27,498 nucleotides of DNA from an uncultured Mycoplasmatota bacterium (GCA_900556025.1 USNG01000024.1:1-27498), one strand, 5' to 3'. Shown: positions 16,735 through 24,899, counted from the stretch's first letter. Program-made: numbers and translations. The notes: generated by a model not told the origin, from the sequence alone.

Positions 16735-17250
16735 ATGAGAAGACTTTATATAGATTTTGATGGTGTAGTTATGGATACAATTCCACCATTATATGCAGCA
16801 CTAGAGAAAAGTGGAGCAGATGTATCTGACAATGCTCAAGTAAGAGTATTTATGTCTACATTTGATTTTAATAGTATCGTTAATGATGGCAATATTCTAA
16901 ATGATTCAATTGAATGCATAAATAAATTAATAGATAGTAAAAGATTTGAAATAAGCTTTTTAACACACATAAACTCACTAGAAGAAGGTATAGTAAAAGT
17001 AAAATATTTAAGAAGTAAATTTAGAGATATTAGTATAATAATGGTACCAAAAGAAATTTCTAAAACTCTAGTTGTTCATAGTAAAGATGCAATATTAGTT
17101 GATGATTATTCAGGTAATTTAAGAGAATGGGAAAAGAATGGTGGAATATCTGTAAGATTTTCAAAAGAACTAGAATCAAGTGGATTTAAAGTAATTAATA
17201 GATTAGATTCATTATTAAATATATTTGATGAGAATGGAGATTTAAAATGA
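16735..17250 (+). CDS. HAD-superfamily phosphatase, 5'-nucleotidase-like
   Basis: 171 residues from the ATG at 16735, chosen over an in-frame GTG at 16726 that lies within the ribosome site. Motif I is DFDGVVMD (nucleophile Asp7, acid/base Asp9), motif II is around SFLTHINS, and motif IV is VDDYSGNLREWEKNGG near residue 124. The small size and LVDDYxxNLxxW pattern recall 5'(3')-deoxyribonucleotidase-like HAD proteins, which remove phosphate from nucleotides; the true substrate is unknown. It is the first gene of a tightly packed set: its TGA overlaps the ATG of the MBL-fold gene by 4 bases, so translation is probably coupled. Confidence 0.85.
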   Translation: MRRLYIDFDGVVMDTIPPLYAALEKSGADVSDNAQVRVFMSTFDFNSIVNDGNILNDSIECINKLIDSKRFEISFLTHINSLEEGIVKVKYLRSKFRDISIIMVPKEISKTLVVHSKDAILVDDYSGNLREWEKNGGISVRFSKELESSGFKVINRLDSLLNIFDENGDLK

Positions 17251-17780
17251 TAAAAGTGATTACAATAGTAACAGGAATGTTAGAAGAAAATTGTTATATT
17301 ATTCATAATGATATAGATGCTTTAATAGTAGACCCAGGAGATAATAGTGATATTATTATTTCTGAGATAGAAAAACTTAATTTAAATGTAAAAGGAATTT
17401 TAATAACACATTATCATTTTGATCATGTAGGAGCATTAGATGATATAAAAGCTAAATATCCAAATGCAGTATTAGTCGATTATAAAACTAAAGAAGATAA
17501 ACTTCAAATTGGAACATTCGAATTCAAAAAAATAGAAACATTTGGTCATTCTAGTGATAGTGTTTCTTACTATTTTGATAACAATAACGTTTTATTTACA
17601 GGAGATTTTGTCTTTAAAGAAACAATTGGAAACATAGAAGAAAATCTTGAAGATGAAATGGCTAATAGTTTAAATGTATTTAAATATATGCCTGAAAGTG
17701 TAGTTTGTTATCCTGGTCATGGAGAATCAACTACAGTAGGTCATGAATTAAAAAATAATCCTTTCTTAAGAGGAATATAA
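17247..17780 (+). CDS. MBL-fold metallo-hydrolase, glyoxalase II-like
   Basis: 177 residues. The metal-binding box is THYHFDHVGAL (HxHxDH), with GDFVF supplying the bridging aspartate and CYPGHGESTTVGHE a further histidine. This is the short YqgX/YcbL-type glyoxalase II-like class that hydrolyses thioesters such as lactoyl-thiols. The C-terminal substrate domain of true glyoxalase II is absent, so the substrate is open. The start overlaps the preceding stop (ATGA), and its TAA shares one base with the priA ATG. Confidence 0.9.
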   Translation: MIKVITIVTGMLEENCYIIHNDIDALIVDPGDNSDIIISEIEKLNLNVKGILITHYHFDHVGALDDIKAKYPNAVLVDYKTKEDKLQIGTFEFKKIETFGHSSDSVSYYFDNNNVLFTGDFVFKETIGNIEENLEDEMANSLNVFKYMPESVVCYPGHGESTTVGHELKNNPFLRGI

Positions 17781-19936
17781 TGTTAGCTAGTGTATTAATT
17801 GAATACTCAGTAAAATCATTAAATAGAGTATTTGATTATTTAGTTCCTAAAGAATTAGAATGTGATGTAAAAGTAGGACAAAAAGTAATAGTTAATTTTG
17901 GTACAAAAGAAGTAGAAGGATTTATACTAAAAATACATGATAATATAGATAATACTTTAGAATATAAAAAAATATTAAAGATTCAAGAAAAAGATTTCTA
18001 TTTAAATGATGAATTACTCAAACTAGGAAAATACATGAGTAATTCTTTATTATGCAATTTAATATCATGTTATCAAGTTATGTTACCAAAAGCATTAAAA
18101 GCATCAGTTAAAACAAATATAAATAGAAAATATGAAACATATATTAGTTTAAATAAAGAAATAAATATAGAAGAATATATAAATAATAATAAAAGAAAAT
18201 TAAAAGAAATAGAAATAATTAATTATTTAAAAGATAAAGAAGTAAATAAAAAAGAAATAACTTCTCAAGTATTAAAGAATCTAATAAATAATAATATTGT
18301 AATTGAAAGAAAACAAGAAATTAATAGAGAAATTTACTTTTTAGAAGAAAAAAGAAAAGAAATATCACTTACAGAAGATCAAAATAATTGTTTAAATGAA
18401 ATATTAAATTCTAATGATAATAAATATTTATTATATGGAGTTACTGGTAGTGGAAAAACAGAAGTATATATTAGCTTAATAAAAACTGTTTTAGAACAAG
18501 GAAAAAAAGCTATTTGTTTAGTACCTGAAATATCTCTTACACCTCAAATTGTTTCAAGATTTAAAAGTGTTTTTATGAGTAGAGTTGCTGTATTTCATAG
18601 TTCACTTAGTGAAGGTGAAAAATATGATGAATACAGAAAAATAATGAATGGAAATGTTGATGTTGTAGTAGGTGCAAGAAGTGCTATATTTGTTCCACTT
18701 AAAGATATTGGAGTAATTATAGTTGATGAATGTCAAAGTCAAACATATAAACAAGAAAATAATCCTAAATATGACGCAATAGATATTGCATTTAAAAGAG
18801 CAGAATATAATAATGCAAAAGTGGTTTTAGGAAGCGCAACACCATCATTAGAACAATATGCTAGAGGTAAAAAAGGAGTATATCATTTAATAAACTTAAA
18901 ATCTAGAATAAGTGGTACTCTACCAAATATAGAAATAGTTGATATGGAAATAGAGGCTAAAAAACATAATTATATTATTAGTGATAAATTAGATAAAGAC
19001 ATAAAATTATCTCTAAGTAAAAATGAACAAGTTATTCTTTTATTGAATAGAAGAGGTTATTCAACATTCTTAAGTTGTACTAATTGTGGTTATGTTTATA
19101 AATGTCCAAATTGCGATATATCATTAATTTATCATAAGAGTAGTAATAGTTATTCATGTCATTATTGTGGATATAGAGTTTCTTCTAGTCTATTATGTCC
19201 AAATTGCAAAGAAAATGCTATTAAAGATTTAGGTCTTGGAACAGAAAAACTTCAAAGCATAATAGAAGAAAAATATAAGACAAAAGTACTTAGAATGGAT
19301 GCAGATACTACTAGTACTAAAAATGCTCATGAGAAGCTTATAAATGAGTTTAGAAGTGGTAAATATAATATATTAGTTGGTACACAAATGATATCAAAAG
19401 GATTAAATTTTGAAAATGTAAGCTTAGTAGGAATAATAAATCCAGATTCACTTCTTTCAATTCCAGACTTTAGAAGTGGAGAAAGAACATATGAATTATT
19501 AAGTCAAACAGCAGGAAGAGTAGGAAGATTTAATATACCAGGAAAAGTAATAATACAAACATATAACAAAACGAATTATGTTTACAACAGTGTATTAAAA
19601 AATAACTTTGACTATTTCTTTAATTATGAAATGAATATAAGAAAAAAACTAGGTTATCCACCTTACTATTATATTTGCAATATTTTAATCAGTAGTACCT
19701 CATTTGAACAAGCAAGTGAAGAAAGTAAAAAAATAAAGAAATTTATAGATAATAAATTAGATGATTCATATATAGTATTAGGTCCAAGTGTATCAAGTAT
19801 AGTAAAATTAAAGAATAAATATAGATTTAATATAATGATAAAATATAAGAAAAATGAATTATTATATAAAGCATTAGAAGAATTAAATAAATTAGAAATA
19901 AAAAATGTAACAATTGATATTAGTATTAATATTTAA
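17780..19936 (+). CDS. priA: Primosomal replication restart helicase PriA, with altered motif II
   Basis: 718 residues, slightly short for PriA. PriA reloads the replisome at stalled forks. It has an N-terminal 3'-end-binding domain, Walker A GVTGSGKT (about 220-227), a zinc-binding cluster of paired CxxC motifs between about 433 and 477 (CTNCGYVYKCPNCD, CHYCG, CPNC), and the helicase C-terminal block with GTQMISKGLNFENV and the QTAGRVGR motif. Motif II reads VDECQSQTYKQENNPKYD (DECQ at 316-319) where PriA normally has DEEH, so the last residue of the box is Gln rather than His; the adjoining YKQ and NPKY are intact. The ATG follows AAGAGGAA. It belongs to the operon with fmt, as in many Bacillota where priA and fmt are close. 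Confidence 0.96.
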   Translation: MLASVLIEYSVKSLNRVFDYLVPKELECDVKVGQKVIVNFGTKEVEGFILKIHDNIDNTLEYKKILKIQEKDFYLNDELLKLGKYMSNSLLCNLISCYQVMLPKALKASVKTNINRKYETYISLNKEINIEEYINNNKRKLKEIEIINYLKDKEVNKKEITSQVLKNLINNNIVIERKQEINREIYFLEEKRKEISLTEDQNNCLNEILNSNDNKYLLYGVTGSGKTEVYISLIKTVLEQGKKAICLVPEISLTPQIVSRFKSVFMSRVAVFHSSLSEGEKYDEYRKIMNGNVDVVVGARSAIFVPLKDIGVIIVDECQSQTYKQENNPKYDAIDIAFKRAEYNNAKVVLGSATPSLEQYARGKKGVYHLINLKSRISGTLPNIEIVDMEIEAKKHNYIISDKLDKDIKLSLSKNEQVILLLNRRGYSTFLSCTNCGYVYKCPNCDISLIYHKSSNSYSCHYCGYRVSSSLLCPNCKENAIKDLGLGTEKLQSIIEEKYKTKVLRMDADTTSTKNAHEKLINEFRSGKYNILVGTQMISKGLNFENVSLVGIINPDSLLSIPDFRSGERTYELLSQTAGRVGRFNIPGKVIIQTYNKTNYVYNSVLKNNFDYFFNYEMNIRKKLGYPPYYYICNILISSTSFEQASEESKKIKKFIDNKLDDSYIVLGPSVSSIVKLKNKYRFNIMIKYKKNELLYKALEELNKLEIKNVTIDISINI

Positions 19937-19965
19937 TATAATATTCATGATTGAAAGGAATAAAT

Positions 19966-20901
19966 ATGAAAGATAAAAAAGTAGTATTTATGGGGACACC
20001 TGAATTTAGTGTACCTGTATTAGAAATGTTAATTGAAAATACAAATGTTATTATGGTAGTTACTCAACCAGATAGTTATGTTGGTAGACATCATGATGAA
20101 TTAAAGTTTTCACCAGTTAAACAAGTGGCTATTGATAATAATATTGAAGTATTTCAACCTGAAAAGATAAGAAATGATTTTGAATATATTTTGAGTAAAA
20201 ATCCTGATGTAATCATAACATGTGCTTATGGTCAAATTATACCTACTGAATTACTTGAAACACCTAAATATAAAGCAATTAATGTTCATGCATCACTTTT
20301 ACCTAAATTAAGAGGTGGAAGTCCATTACATAGAGCTATTATTAATGGTTACAAAGAAACAGGAATAACTATTATGTATATGGCACCTGGAATGGATGAT
20401 GGAGATATAATAACTCAAAAAAGTATAAAAATAGAAGAAACTGATAATGTAGGAATAATTCATGATAAATTAAGTATTTTAGGAAGAGATTTGTTGAAAG
20501 AAACATTGCCAAATATATTTAGTGGTAATATTACAAGAACTAAACAAGATGAAAGCAAAGTAACTTTTGCATATAACATTAAACGTGAAGAAGAAAAAAT
20601 AGATTTTAATAAAACAAAAGAAGAAGTATTTAATCAAATTAGAGGTATGTATCCTTTTCCAGTAGCATACACAACTTTAAATAATGAAATCATAAAAATA
20701 TGTTCTAGTAGAATTGGATCAAATAAAAAAGGAACTCCAGGTGAAATTATAAATGTTTACAAAGATGGATTTGGAGTTTCATGCTCTGATGGTGAAATAA
20801 TTATAACAAGAATAAAACCTAGTGGTAAAAAAGAAATGAATGCTAGTGATTTTATAAACGGAAGAAGAAAAGAAAATCTTTTAGGTGAAAAATTATGTTA
20901 A
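19966..20901 (+). CDS. fmt: Methionyl-tRNA formyltransferase
   Basis: 311 residues from the ATG at 19966; an in-frame TTG at 19951 is part of the ribosome site (GAAAGGA). Fmt formylates initiator Met-tRNA using 10-formyl-tetrahydrofolate. The N-terminus FMGTPEFSVPVLE, the catalytic set Asn106, His108 (INVHASLLPKLRGGSP) and Asp144 (PGMDDGD) are present, at the same positions as in the E. coli enzyme. The C-terminal anticodon-side domain ends at KENLLGEKLC. The usual RGAAP is RGGSP. def does not precede it, as it does in many bacteria. The last 7 bases overlap the start of the next gene. Confidence 0.96.
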   Translation: MKDKKVVFMGTPEFSVPVLEMLIENTNVIMVVTQPDSYVGRHHDELKFSPVKQVAIDNNIEVFQPEKIRNDFEYILSKNPDVIITCAYGQIIPTELLETPKYKAINVHASLLPKLRGGSPLHRAIINGYKETGITIMYMAPGMDDGDIITQKSIKIEETDNVGIIHDKLSILGRDLLKETLPNIFSGNITRTKQDESKVTFAYNIKREEEKIDFNKTKEEVFNQIRGMYPFPVAYTTLNNEIIKICSSRIGSNKKGTPGEIINVYKDGFGVSCSDGEIIITRIKPSGKKEMNASDFINGRRKENLLGEKLC

Positions 20902-21659
20902 AAGACTTTAAAAAGTTTAAAAAACAATTAAAAGATATAAAAGAAAAAATAAGTAACATTAGAATAACTAATAATGTTAAATTAATTCTTGTGTTAATAT
21001 TTTTTGTAGTTTCAATAATATTTATAGCCAATAATAGATTAAGATACGATAATAAACTAGAAGAGAAAGTAGCAAATAAAATAAAGATTATTGAACTATT
21101 AAATAAAGTAGAAGATAATTATAGCTTAGAAGTAACTAAAAAATATAAAGATAAAAGTGAAAGCTTAAATTATCAAAAAGCAGATAAATTACAATTATAT
21201 TCTGGAGATAATCTTGATCATGATGGCTTTATTATTTATAATAATCAAGTTTTTTATTCTGATTCACAAGAAGAAAAGTTACATAAAGATGACAAAACAT
21301 ATGATTTTATAAATGATAATTATTTAGATATAAATTTATATAAAAAAGTAGTTAACTATTGTGAATTTGAATATGTAAGCAATACTAAATCTACATGCAA
21401 TATAAAATTATCTGATTTTATTAAAGCATATAATGATTTATATGATACTAGTTTTGAAGTAACAAACGATTCAAATCTAACATTTGATACTACTTATAGT
21501 TCATCACGTTTTAGTGGAATTAATATAGATTACACTAAAATTAATAAAATAATTAACCCAACTAAAGAAAGCGTAACATATAATATTAAAATTAATAAAT
21601 TTGATAGTACTTTAATAGATACAATTTATGAATATTTTAAAGATGATTTAAATAAATAA
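20895..21659 (+). CDS. Single-pass membrane protein of unknown function
   Basis: 254 residues. A lysine-rich, probably helical cytoplasmic head (1-28) precedes one membrane segment at about 30-46 (LILVLIFFVVSIIFIAN), followed by an outside region of about 205 residues rich in Asp, Asn, Lys and Tyr. Two cysteines (in VNYCEFEYV and STCNIK) could form a disulfide. I see no known domain. The start overlaps the fmt stop by 7 bases, with the ribosome site (AGGTGAA) inside fmt, so it is translated from the priA-fmt message. The link to Fmt may be genome packing rather than shared function. Confidence 0.82.
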   Translation: MLKDFKKFKKQLKDIKEKISNIRITNNVKLILVLIFFVVSIIFIANNRLRYDNKLEEKVANKIKIIELLNKVEDNYSLEVTKKYKDKSESLNYQKADKLQLYSGDNLDHDGFIIYNNQVFYSDSQEEKLHKDDKTYDFINDNYLDINLYKKVVNYCEFEYVSNTKSTCNIKLSDFIKAYNDLYDTSFEVTNDSNLTFDTTYSSSRFSGINIDYTKINKIINPTKESVTYNIKINKFDSTLIDTIYEYFKDDLNK

Positions 21660-21723
21660 TCTAATTTTGTCGAATTTATGACATAGTAATTAAATAGTGT
21701 TATTCTTTATATGGAGGTGCACT

Positions 21724-21813
21724 ATTAAAGAGAAAGATAATATTAATACTAAGTTTAAGGATTTTGATGAGTTAATTAATAGGTGTATTTTAAATTATAG
21801 AAGCAAGCTATAG
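21724..21813 (+). CDS. Candidate 29-residue protein with possible ATT start
   Basis: A near-perfect ribosome site, GGAGGTG (21713-21719), stands 6 bases before ATT at 21724. The frame from that ATT runs 29 codons to TAG at 21811, which lies in the loop of a strong terminator. The product would start KEKDNINTKFKDFDELINR after the initiator: charged, probably helical, no membrane segment. ATT starts are rare (infC is the known case), so the alternative is a short non-coding or regulatory RNA, or the five-codon frame from the ATG at 21711. No family is recognised. Confidence 0.4.
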   Translation: MKEKDNINTKFKDFDELINRCILNYRSKL

Positions 21814-21827
21814 AGTTTGCTTCTTTT
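21799..21827 (+). terminator. Terminator after the mini-ORF
   Basis: AGAAGCAA (21799-21806) and TTGCTTCT (21817-21824) form an 8-bp stem with a 10-base loop, followed by TTTATT. It separates the mini-ORF unit from the gpsB promoter, which begins 2 bases later. Confidence 0.8.
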
Positions 21828-21828
21828 A

Positions 21829-21857
21829 TTGACAAAAATTTCATTTTAGCGTAAAAT
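21829..21857 (+). promoter_or_regulatory. Promoter of gpsB and probably rnpB
   Basis: TTGACA (21829-21834), 17 bp, TAAAAT (21852-21857). The start would be near 21864, 18 bases before the gpsB ATG. No separate strong promoter was found for the RNA gene downstream. Confidence 0.75.
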
Positions 21858-21881
21858 TAGACTGGAAGAGAGGCTAAAAAG

Positions 21882-22199
21882 ATGTTTGAAGATAAGAGAA
21901 TTTTAACTGCTAAAGAGATACTAGATAAAGAGTTTAAAATTGATGCTAGAGGATATAGACCTCAAGAAGTAGATCAATTTTTAGACTATATTATTAAAGA
22001 TTATGTTTATTTTGAAAATTCTACAAAGAAATTAATTAATGAAATAAAAGCTTTAGAAAATGAAAATGAAAAATTAAGAACTGAAGTTAGAAAATTAAAA
22101 GCATCTTTAGATATAGCTGGCTCTAACAAAGGAGTTACTAATGTAGATTTATTAAAGAGAATTAGTGACTTAGAAAAGGTTGTATACGGAGAAGAATAA
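21882..22199 (+). CDS. gpsB: Cell-division protein GpsB (DivIVA family)
   Basis: 105 residues. GpsB shuttles between septum and side wall and helps switch penicillin-binding proteins. The N-terminal membrane-binding coiled-coil domain is clear (LTAKEILDKEFKIDARGYRP, then EVDQFLDYIIKDY), with the RGY loop that defines GpsB/DivIVA. A coiled coil of about residues 45-75 and a short C-terminal helix (LLKRISDLEKVVYG) for oligomerisation follow. The length is typical for GpsB rather than the longer DivIVA. It is followed at once by RNase P RNA, the same order as in Bacillus, which supports the assignment. Confidence 0.93.
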   Translation: MFEDKRILTAKEILDKEFKIDARGYRPQEVDQFLDYIIKDYVYFENSTKKLINEIKALENENEKLRTEVRKLKASLDIAGSNKGVTNVDLLKRISDLEKVVYGEE

Positions 22200-22543
22200 T
22201 TTTTTAGGTAAACGCTGCATAAATTTATGTAGAGGAAAGTCCATGCTCACTCAATCTGAAATGATTGAAAGTGTTCGCGCTAAGGGAAAAAATAACCTTA
22301 GGGTATAGAAATATACACGGCTGTGAAATAATCAAGAACTGATTAAAGTAACTATAAAAGTGCCATAGAGACGAGATTATTAGGGATAATAATTATGGAA
22401 CGAGGTAAACCCCACGAGTGAGAAACCCAAATTTGGTAGGGGAACTCTTACGAATGAATAACAAAGGAGTAAGGGAAGAAGTAATTCTTAGATAAATGTT
22501 TACCACCTAGAAATAGGTACAGAACATGGCTTATTAAAAATTA
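22200..22543 (+). ncRNA. rnpB: RNase P RNA, Bacillus-like (type B) form
   Basis: This is the catalytic RNA that matures tRNA 5' ends. Conserved blocks appear in order: GTAGAGGAAAGTCCATGCTC, AGTGTTCG, GTGCCATAGAGACGA, GGAACGAGGTAAACCCC, GAGTGAGAAACCCAAATTT with GGTAGGGGAACTC, and the 3' ACAGAACATGGCTTA. The wording follows the B. subtilis RNA closely. The segment after the CCTAGAAATAGG hairpin is about 25 bases shorter than in B. subtilis, so the RNA is somewhat reduced. It begins right after the gpsB stop. The exact ends are estimated from the conserved blocks and a T-rich hairpin around 22535-22560. Confidence 0.95.
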
Positions 22544-22567
22544 TTTTTTAATTTATAGGAGAGTTTT

Positions 22568-23062
22568 ATGAAAGAAATAGGTGATAGCTTTAAATTAGCT
22601 AGAGAAACTATTGGTATTTCGAAAGAAGAGGTTATAAAAGATTTAAATATTACAGAAAGTCAATTAGACAACTTAGAAGATGGAAATGTTAATGCTTTTA
22701 AAGATGTTTTTTTCTTAAAAGAAACTATTAAAAAGTATGCTATATATTTAAATTTAGATGAAGATGAAATCATAAACAAATTTAATGATTTTATGTTTGG
22801 ATATACTTCTAGAATACCAATTGAAGATATATTAGAGCAAACAAAAGAAATTAACCTAAAAGAATTAAAAAATGAAGAAAATAAAATAGTTTCACCATAC
22901 ACAATAAAAAGAAAAGATAATTCTACTAAATACACTATACTTTATATAGCTGCTATAGTAGTATTAATTATGTTAGTTATAATAATTATTAAGTATATAA
23001 CTGATAAAGATGCTAATAAATTAAATTATAACAATTATATAACTGAAAGGAGTATAATTTAA
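22568..23062 (+). CDS. Short RodZ-like helix-turn-helix membrane protein
   Basis: 164 residues. Residues 3-75 form a RodZ-type HTH_25 domain (SFKLARETIGISKEEV, ESQLDNLEDGN, LKETIKKYAIYLNLDEDEI). A linker of about 45 residues leads to one membrane helix at 122-143. Only about 20 residues lie outside, so the extracellular beta-domain of full RodZ is missing. RodZ links MreB to the wall-elongation machinery through the HTH domain. The place directly before pgsA is that of B. subtilis ymfM, also RodZ-like. The ATG follows AGGAGAG. Its stop is 2 bases from pgsA, whose ribosome site lies inside this gene. Confidence 0.85.
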   Translation: MKEIGDSFKLARETIGISKEEVIKDLNITESQLDNLEDGNVNAFKDVFFLKETIKKYAIYLNLDEDEIINKFNDFMFGYTSRIPIEDILEQTKEINLKELKNEENKIVSPYTIKRKDNSTKYTILYIAAIVVLIMLVIIIIKYITDKDANKLNYNNYITERSII

Positions 23063-23064
23063 TC

Positions 23065-23664
23065 ATGAATGTTCCTAATAAAATAACTGTTTGTAGAATT
23101 ATATTATCAATATTTTTACTTATATTAATGGTATTTCCATTAAATAAAATTGGAGTTTCTTTTCCAGAAATAAAAATATCAGCTGATTTTATAATTGATA
23201 GCAAATATCTAATTTGTGGAGTTATATTTTTAATAGCATCAGTTACAGACTATTTAGATGGTCATTTAGCTAGAAAATATAATTTAGTAACTGATTTAGG
23301 AAAAGTAATGGATGCAATAGCTGATAAGATATTAGTAAATGGCGTATTAATATTGTTAGCAACAAGTGGACATATTAGTCCTATAGTACCAGTTGTCATT
23401 GTATCAAGAGATATTGCTGTTGATTCTATAAAAATGGTAGCAGGACAAAAGAATGGTGCAGTAGCTGCATCAAAAGCAGGTAAGTTTAAAACAGCATTTA
23501 TGCTAGTTGGAATAACATTATTATTCTTCTATGATTTACCATTTGCATTAATTAATGTTTATCCATCAAGAGTTATTATTATGATAGCTACAGTCTTATC
23601 AGTATTAAGTGGTGTTCAATATTATGCTAAAAATAAAAAATATTTAGCAGATACAGTAAAATAG
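23065..23664 (+). CDS. pgsA: CDP-diacylglycerol-glycerol-3-phosphate 3-phosphatidyltransferase
   Basis: 199 residues with about five or six membrane helices. PgsA makes phosphatidylglycerol phosphate, the committed step to phosphatidylglycerol. The CDP-alcohol phosphotransferase signature is complete: Asp62, Asp65-Gly66, Ala69-Arg70, Gly79, Asp83 and Asp87. The opening NVPNKITVCRIILSIFLL is typical. The ribosome site AAGGAG (about 23046) sits in the rodZ-like gene. The order RodZ-like-pgsA-recA matches Bacillus except that cinA, which lies between pgsA and recA there, is absent. Confidence 0.95.
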   Translation: MNVPNKITVCRIILSIFLLILMVFPLNKIGVSFPEIKISADFIIDSKYLICGVIFLIASVTDYLDGHLARKYNLVTDLGKVMDAIADKILVNGVLILLATSGHISPIVPVVIVSRDIAVDSIKMVAGQKNGAVAASKAGKFKTAFMLVGITLLFFYDLPFALINVYPSRVIIMIATVLSVLSGVQYYAKNKKYLADTVK

Positions 23665-23686
23665 CAATAGAATTGCTATTTTTTTT
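23660..23686 (+). terminator. pgsA terminator
   Basis: AATAGCAAT (23660-23668) and ATTGCTATT (23672-23680) form a 9-bp stem with a 3-base loop, running into eight T. The pgsA TAG lies in the first arm. Confidence 0.85.
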
Positions 23687-23756
23687 AATTTATATAAAAA
23701 ACAATTTTTACCATATAAAAAGTATTAAAAGTAAGTATTTTTACTTTATTTTCAGG

Positions 23757-23802
23757 TATAATTTAATTATCAAAAGGAATAAAAAATAATAATTAAATTA
23801 TA
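23757..23802. repeat. Perfect 14-bp inverted repeat upstream of recA
   Basis: TATAATTTAATTAT (23757-23770) and ATAATTAAATTATA (23789-23802) are exact reverse complements around an 18-base centre that contains AAAAGGAAT. The arms are entirely A-T. There is no T run after it, so it is not an ordinary terminator. It directly abuts the palindrome at 23803-23820. Confidence 0.7.
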
Positions 23803-23820
23803 TACAAACAAAAGTTTGTA
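23803..23820. promoter_or_regulatory. Palindromic operator candidate (SOS-like) before recA
   Basis: TACAAAC-AAAA-GTTTGTA is a perfect 7-bp inverted repeat with a 4-base centre, 8 bases before the recA -35. The layout matches the Bacillus LexA/DinR box (GAAC, N4, GTTC), with the outer G and C changed symmetrically to A and T (AAAC, N4, GTTT). recA is the classic LexA target, so an operator is likely; the identity of the repressor is inference. Confidence 0.55.
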
Positions 23821-23828
23821 AAAAGATG

Positions 23829-23857
23829 TTGACAAAGAAAATTAATTGTTTTAAAAT
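23829..23857 (+). promoter_or_regulatory. Consensus promoter of recA
   Basis: TTGACA (23829-23834), 17 bp, TAAAAT (23852-23857). Transcription would begin near 23864, about 16 bases before the ATG, which leaves room only for the AAGGAG ribosome site. Confidence 0.8.
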
Positions 23858-23879
23858 TAAATTAATGAAGGAGAAACTT

Positions 23880-24899
23880 ATGAAAAAAGACAAGACATTA
23901 GACCAAGTCCTAGCTGATATTGAAAAACAATTTGGCAAAGGCGCAATTATGAAATTAGGAGAAAAAGGTGTTAAAAATATAGATGTAGTATCTAGTGGTT
24001 CTATTTTATTAGATCAAGCATTAGGTGTAGGAGGATATCCAAAAGGAAGAATAATTGAAATATTTGGTCCAGAATCAAGTGGTAAAACAACAATAGCACT
24101 TCATGCAATTGCATCAGTTCAAAAAAACGGTGGGAAGGCAGCATTTATAGATGCAGAACATGCATTAGATCCAGTATATGCAAAAAAGTTGGGTGTAGAT
24201 ACTGATGAATTATTATTAAGTCAACCAGACACTGGAGAACAAGCACTAGAAATTGTAGAAGCACTTGTTAGAAGTGAGGCAATGAGTATTATTGTTATAG
24301 ACTCAGTTGCTGCATTGGTTCCGCAAGCTGAAATTGAAGGTGAAATGGGAGATTCTCATGTAGGACTTCAAGCAAGACTAATGTCTCAAGCTTTAAGAAA
24401 ATTAAGTGGTGTAATAAACAAAACAAATACAATTTGTATCTTCATAAATCAATTAAGAGAAAAAGTTGGTATTATGTTTGGAAATCCAGAAACAACTCCA
24501 GGAGGAAGAGCTTTAAAATTCTATTCAACAATTAGAATGGATGTAAGAAGAAGTGAACAAATTAAAGTAGGTGGAGATGTTCTCGGAAATAAAACAATTA
24601 TTAAAGTAGTAAAGAATAAAGTAGCCCCACCATTCAAAACAGCTGAAGTTGAAATTATGTATGGTGAAGGAATTTCAAGAACAGGCGAAGTAATTGACGT
24701 TGCCTCTAATCTAGGAATAGTAGATAAGAGTGGAGCATGGTTTAGTTATAAAGGAGAAAAGATTGGACAAGGAAAAGAAAATGTTAAACTTGTATTAAAA
24801 AACAATCCTGCTTTATATGAAGAAATAGAAGAAAAAGTAAGAAAGAGCTTATTTGAATCTGATAAAGAAGAAACAGTACCTGCAAAAAAGGAAAAATAA
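23880..24899 (+). CDS. recA: Recombinase RecA
   Basis: 339 residues from the ATG at 23880. An in-frame ATG at 23826 overlaps the promoter and would add 18 atypical residues, whereas the ATG at 23880 follows AAGGAG. RecA forms filaments on single-stranded DNA, drives homologous recombination and triggers the SOS response. Visible are the N-terminal oligomerisation helix ([23 protein letters not shown]), Walker A GPESSGKT (63-70), [21 protein letters not shown] (Walker B and the L1 loop) and the L2 loop [16 protein letters not shown]. The short acidic/lysine C-terminus is normal. It has its own promoter with a probable operator, and shares a two-way terminator with the converging gene. Confidence 0.98.
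   Translation: MKKDKTLDQVLADIEKQFGKGAIMKLGEKGVKNIDVVSSGSILLDQALGVGGYPKGRIIEIFGPESSGKTTIALHAIASVQKNGGKAAFIDAEHALDPVYAKKLGVDTDELLLSQPDTGEQALEIVEALVRSEAMSIIVIDSVAALVPQAEIEGEMGDSHVGLQARLMSQALRKLSGVINKTNTICIFINQLREKVGIMFGNPETTPGGRALKFYSTIRMDVRRSEQIKVGGDVLGNKTIIKVVKNKVAPPFKTAEVEIMYGEGISRTGEVIDVASNLGIVDKSGAWFSYKGEKIGQGKENVKLVLKNNPALYEEIEEKVRKSLFESDKEETVPAKKEK

Noticed and set aside
23826..23879. Longer recA starting at an upstream in-frame ATG.
   Set aside because: That ATG overlaps the -35 element, has no ribosome site and adds residues not typical of RecA; the ATG at 23880 has AAGGAG at the right distance.
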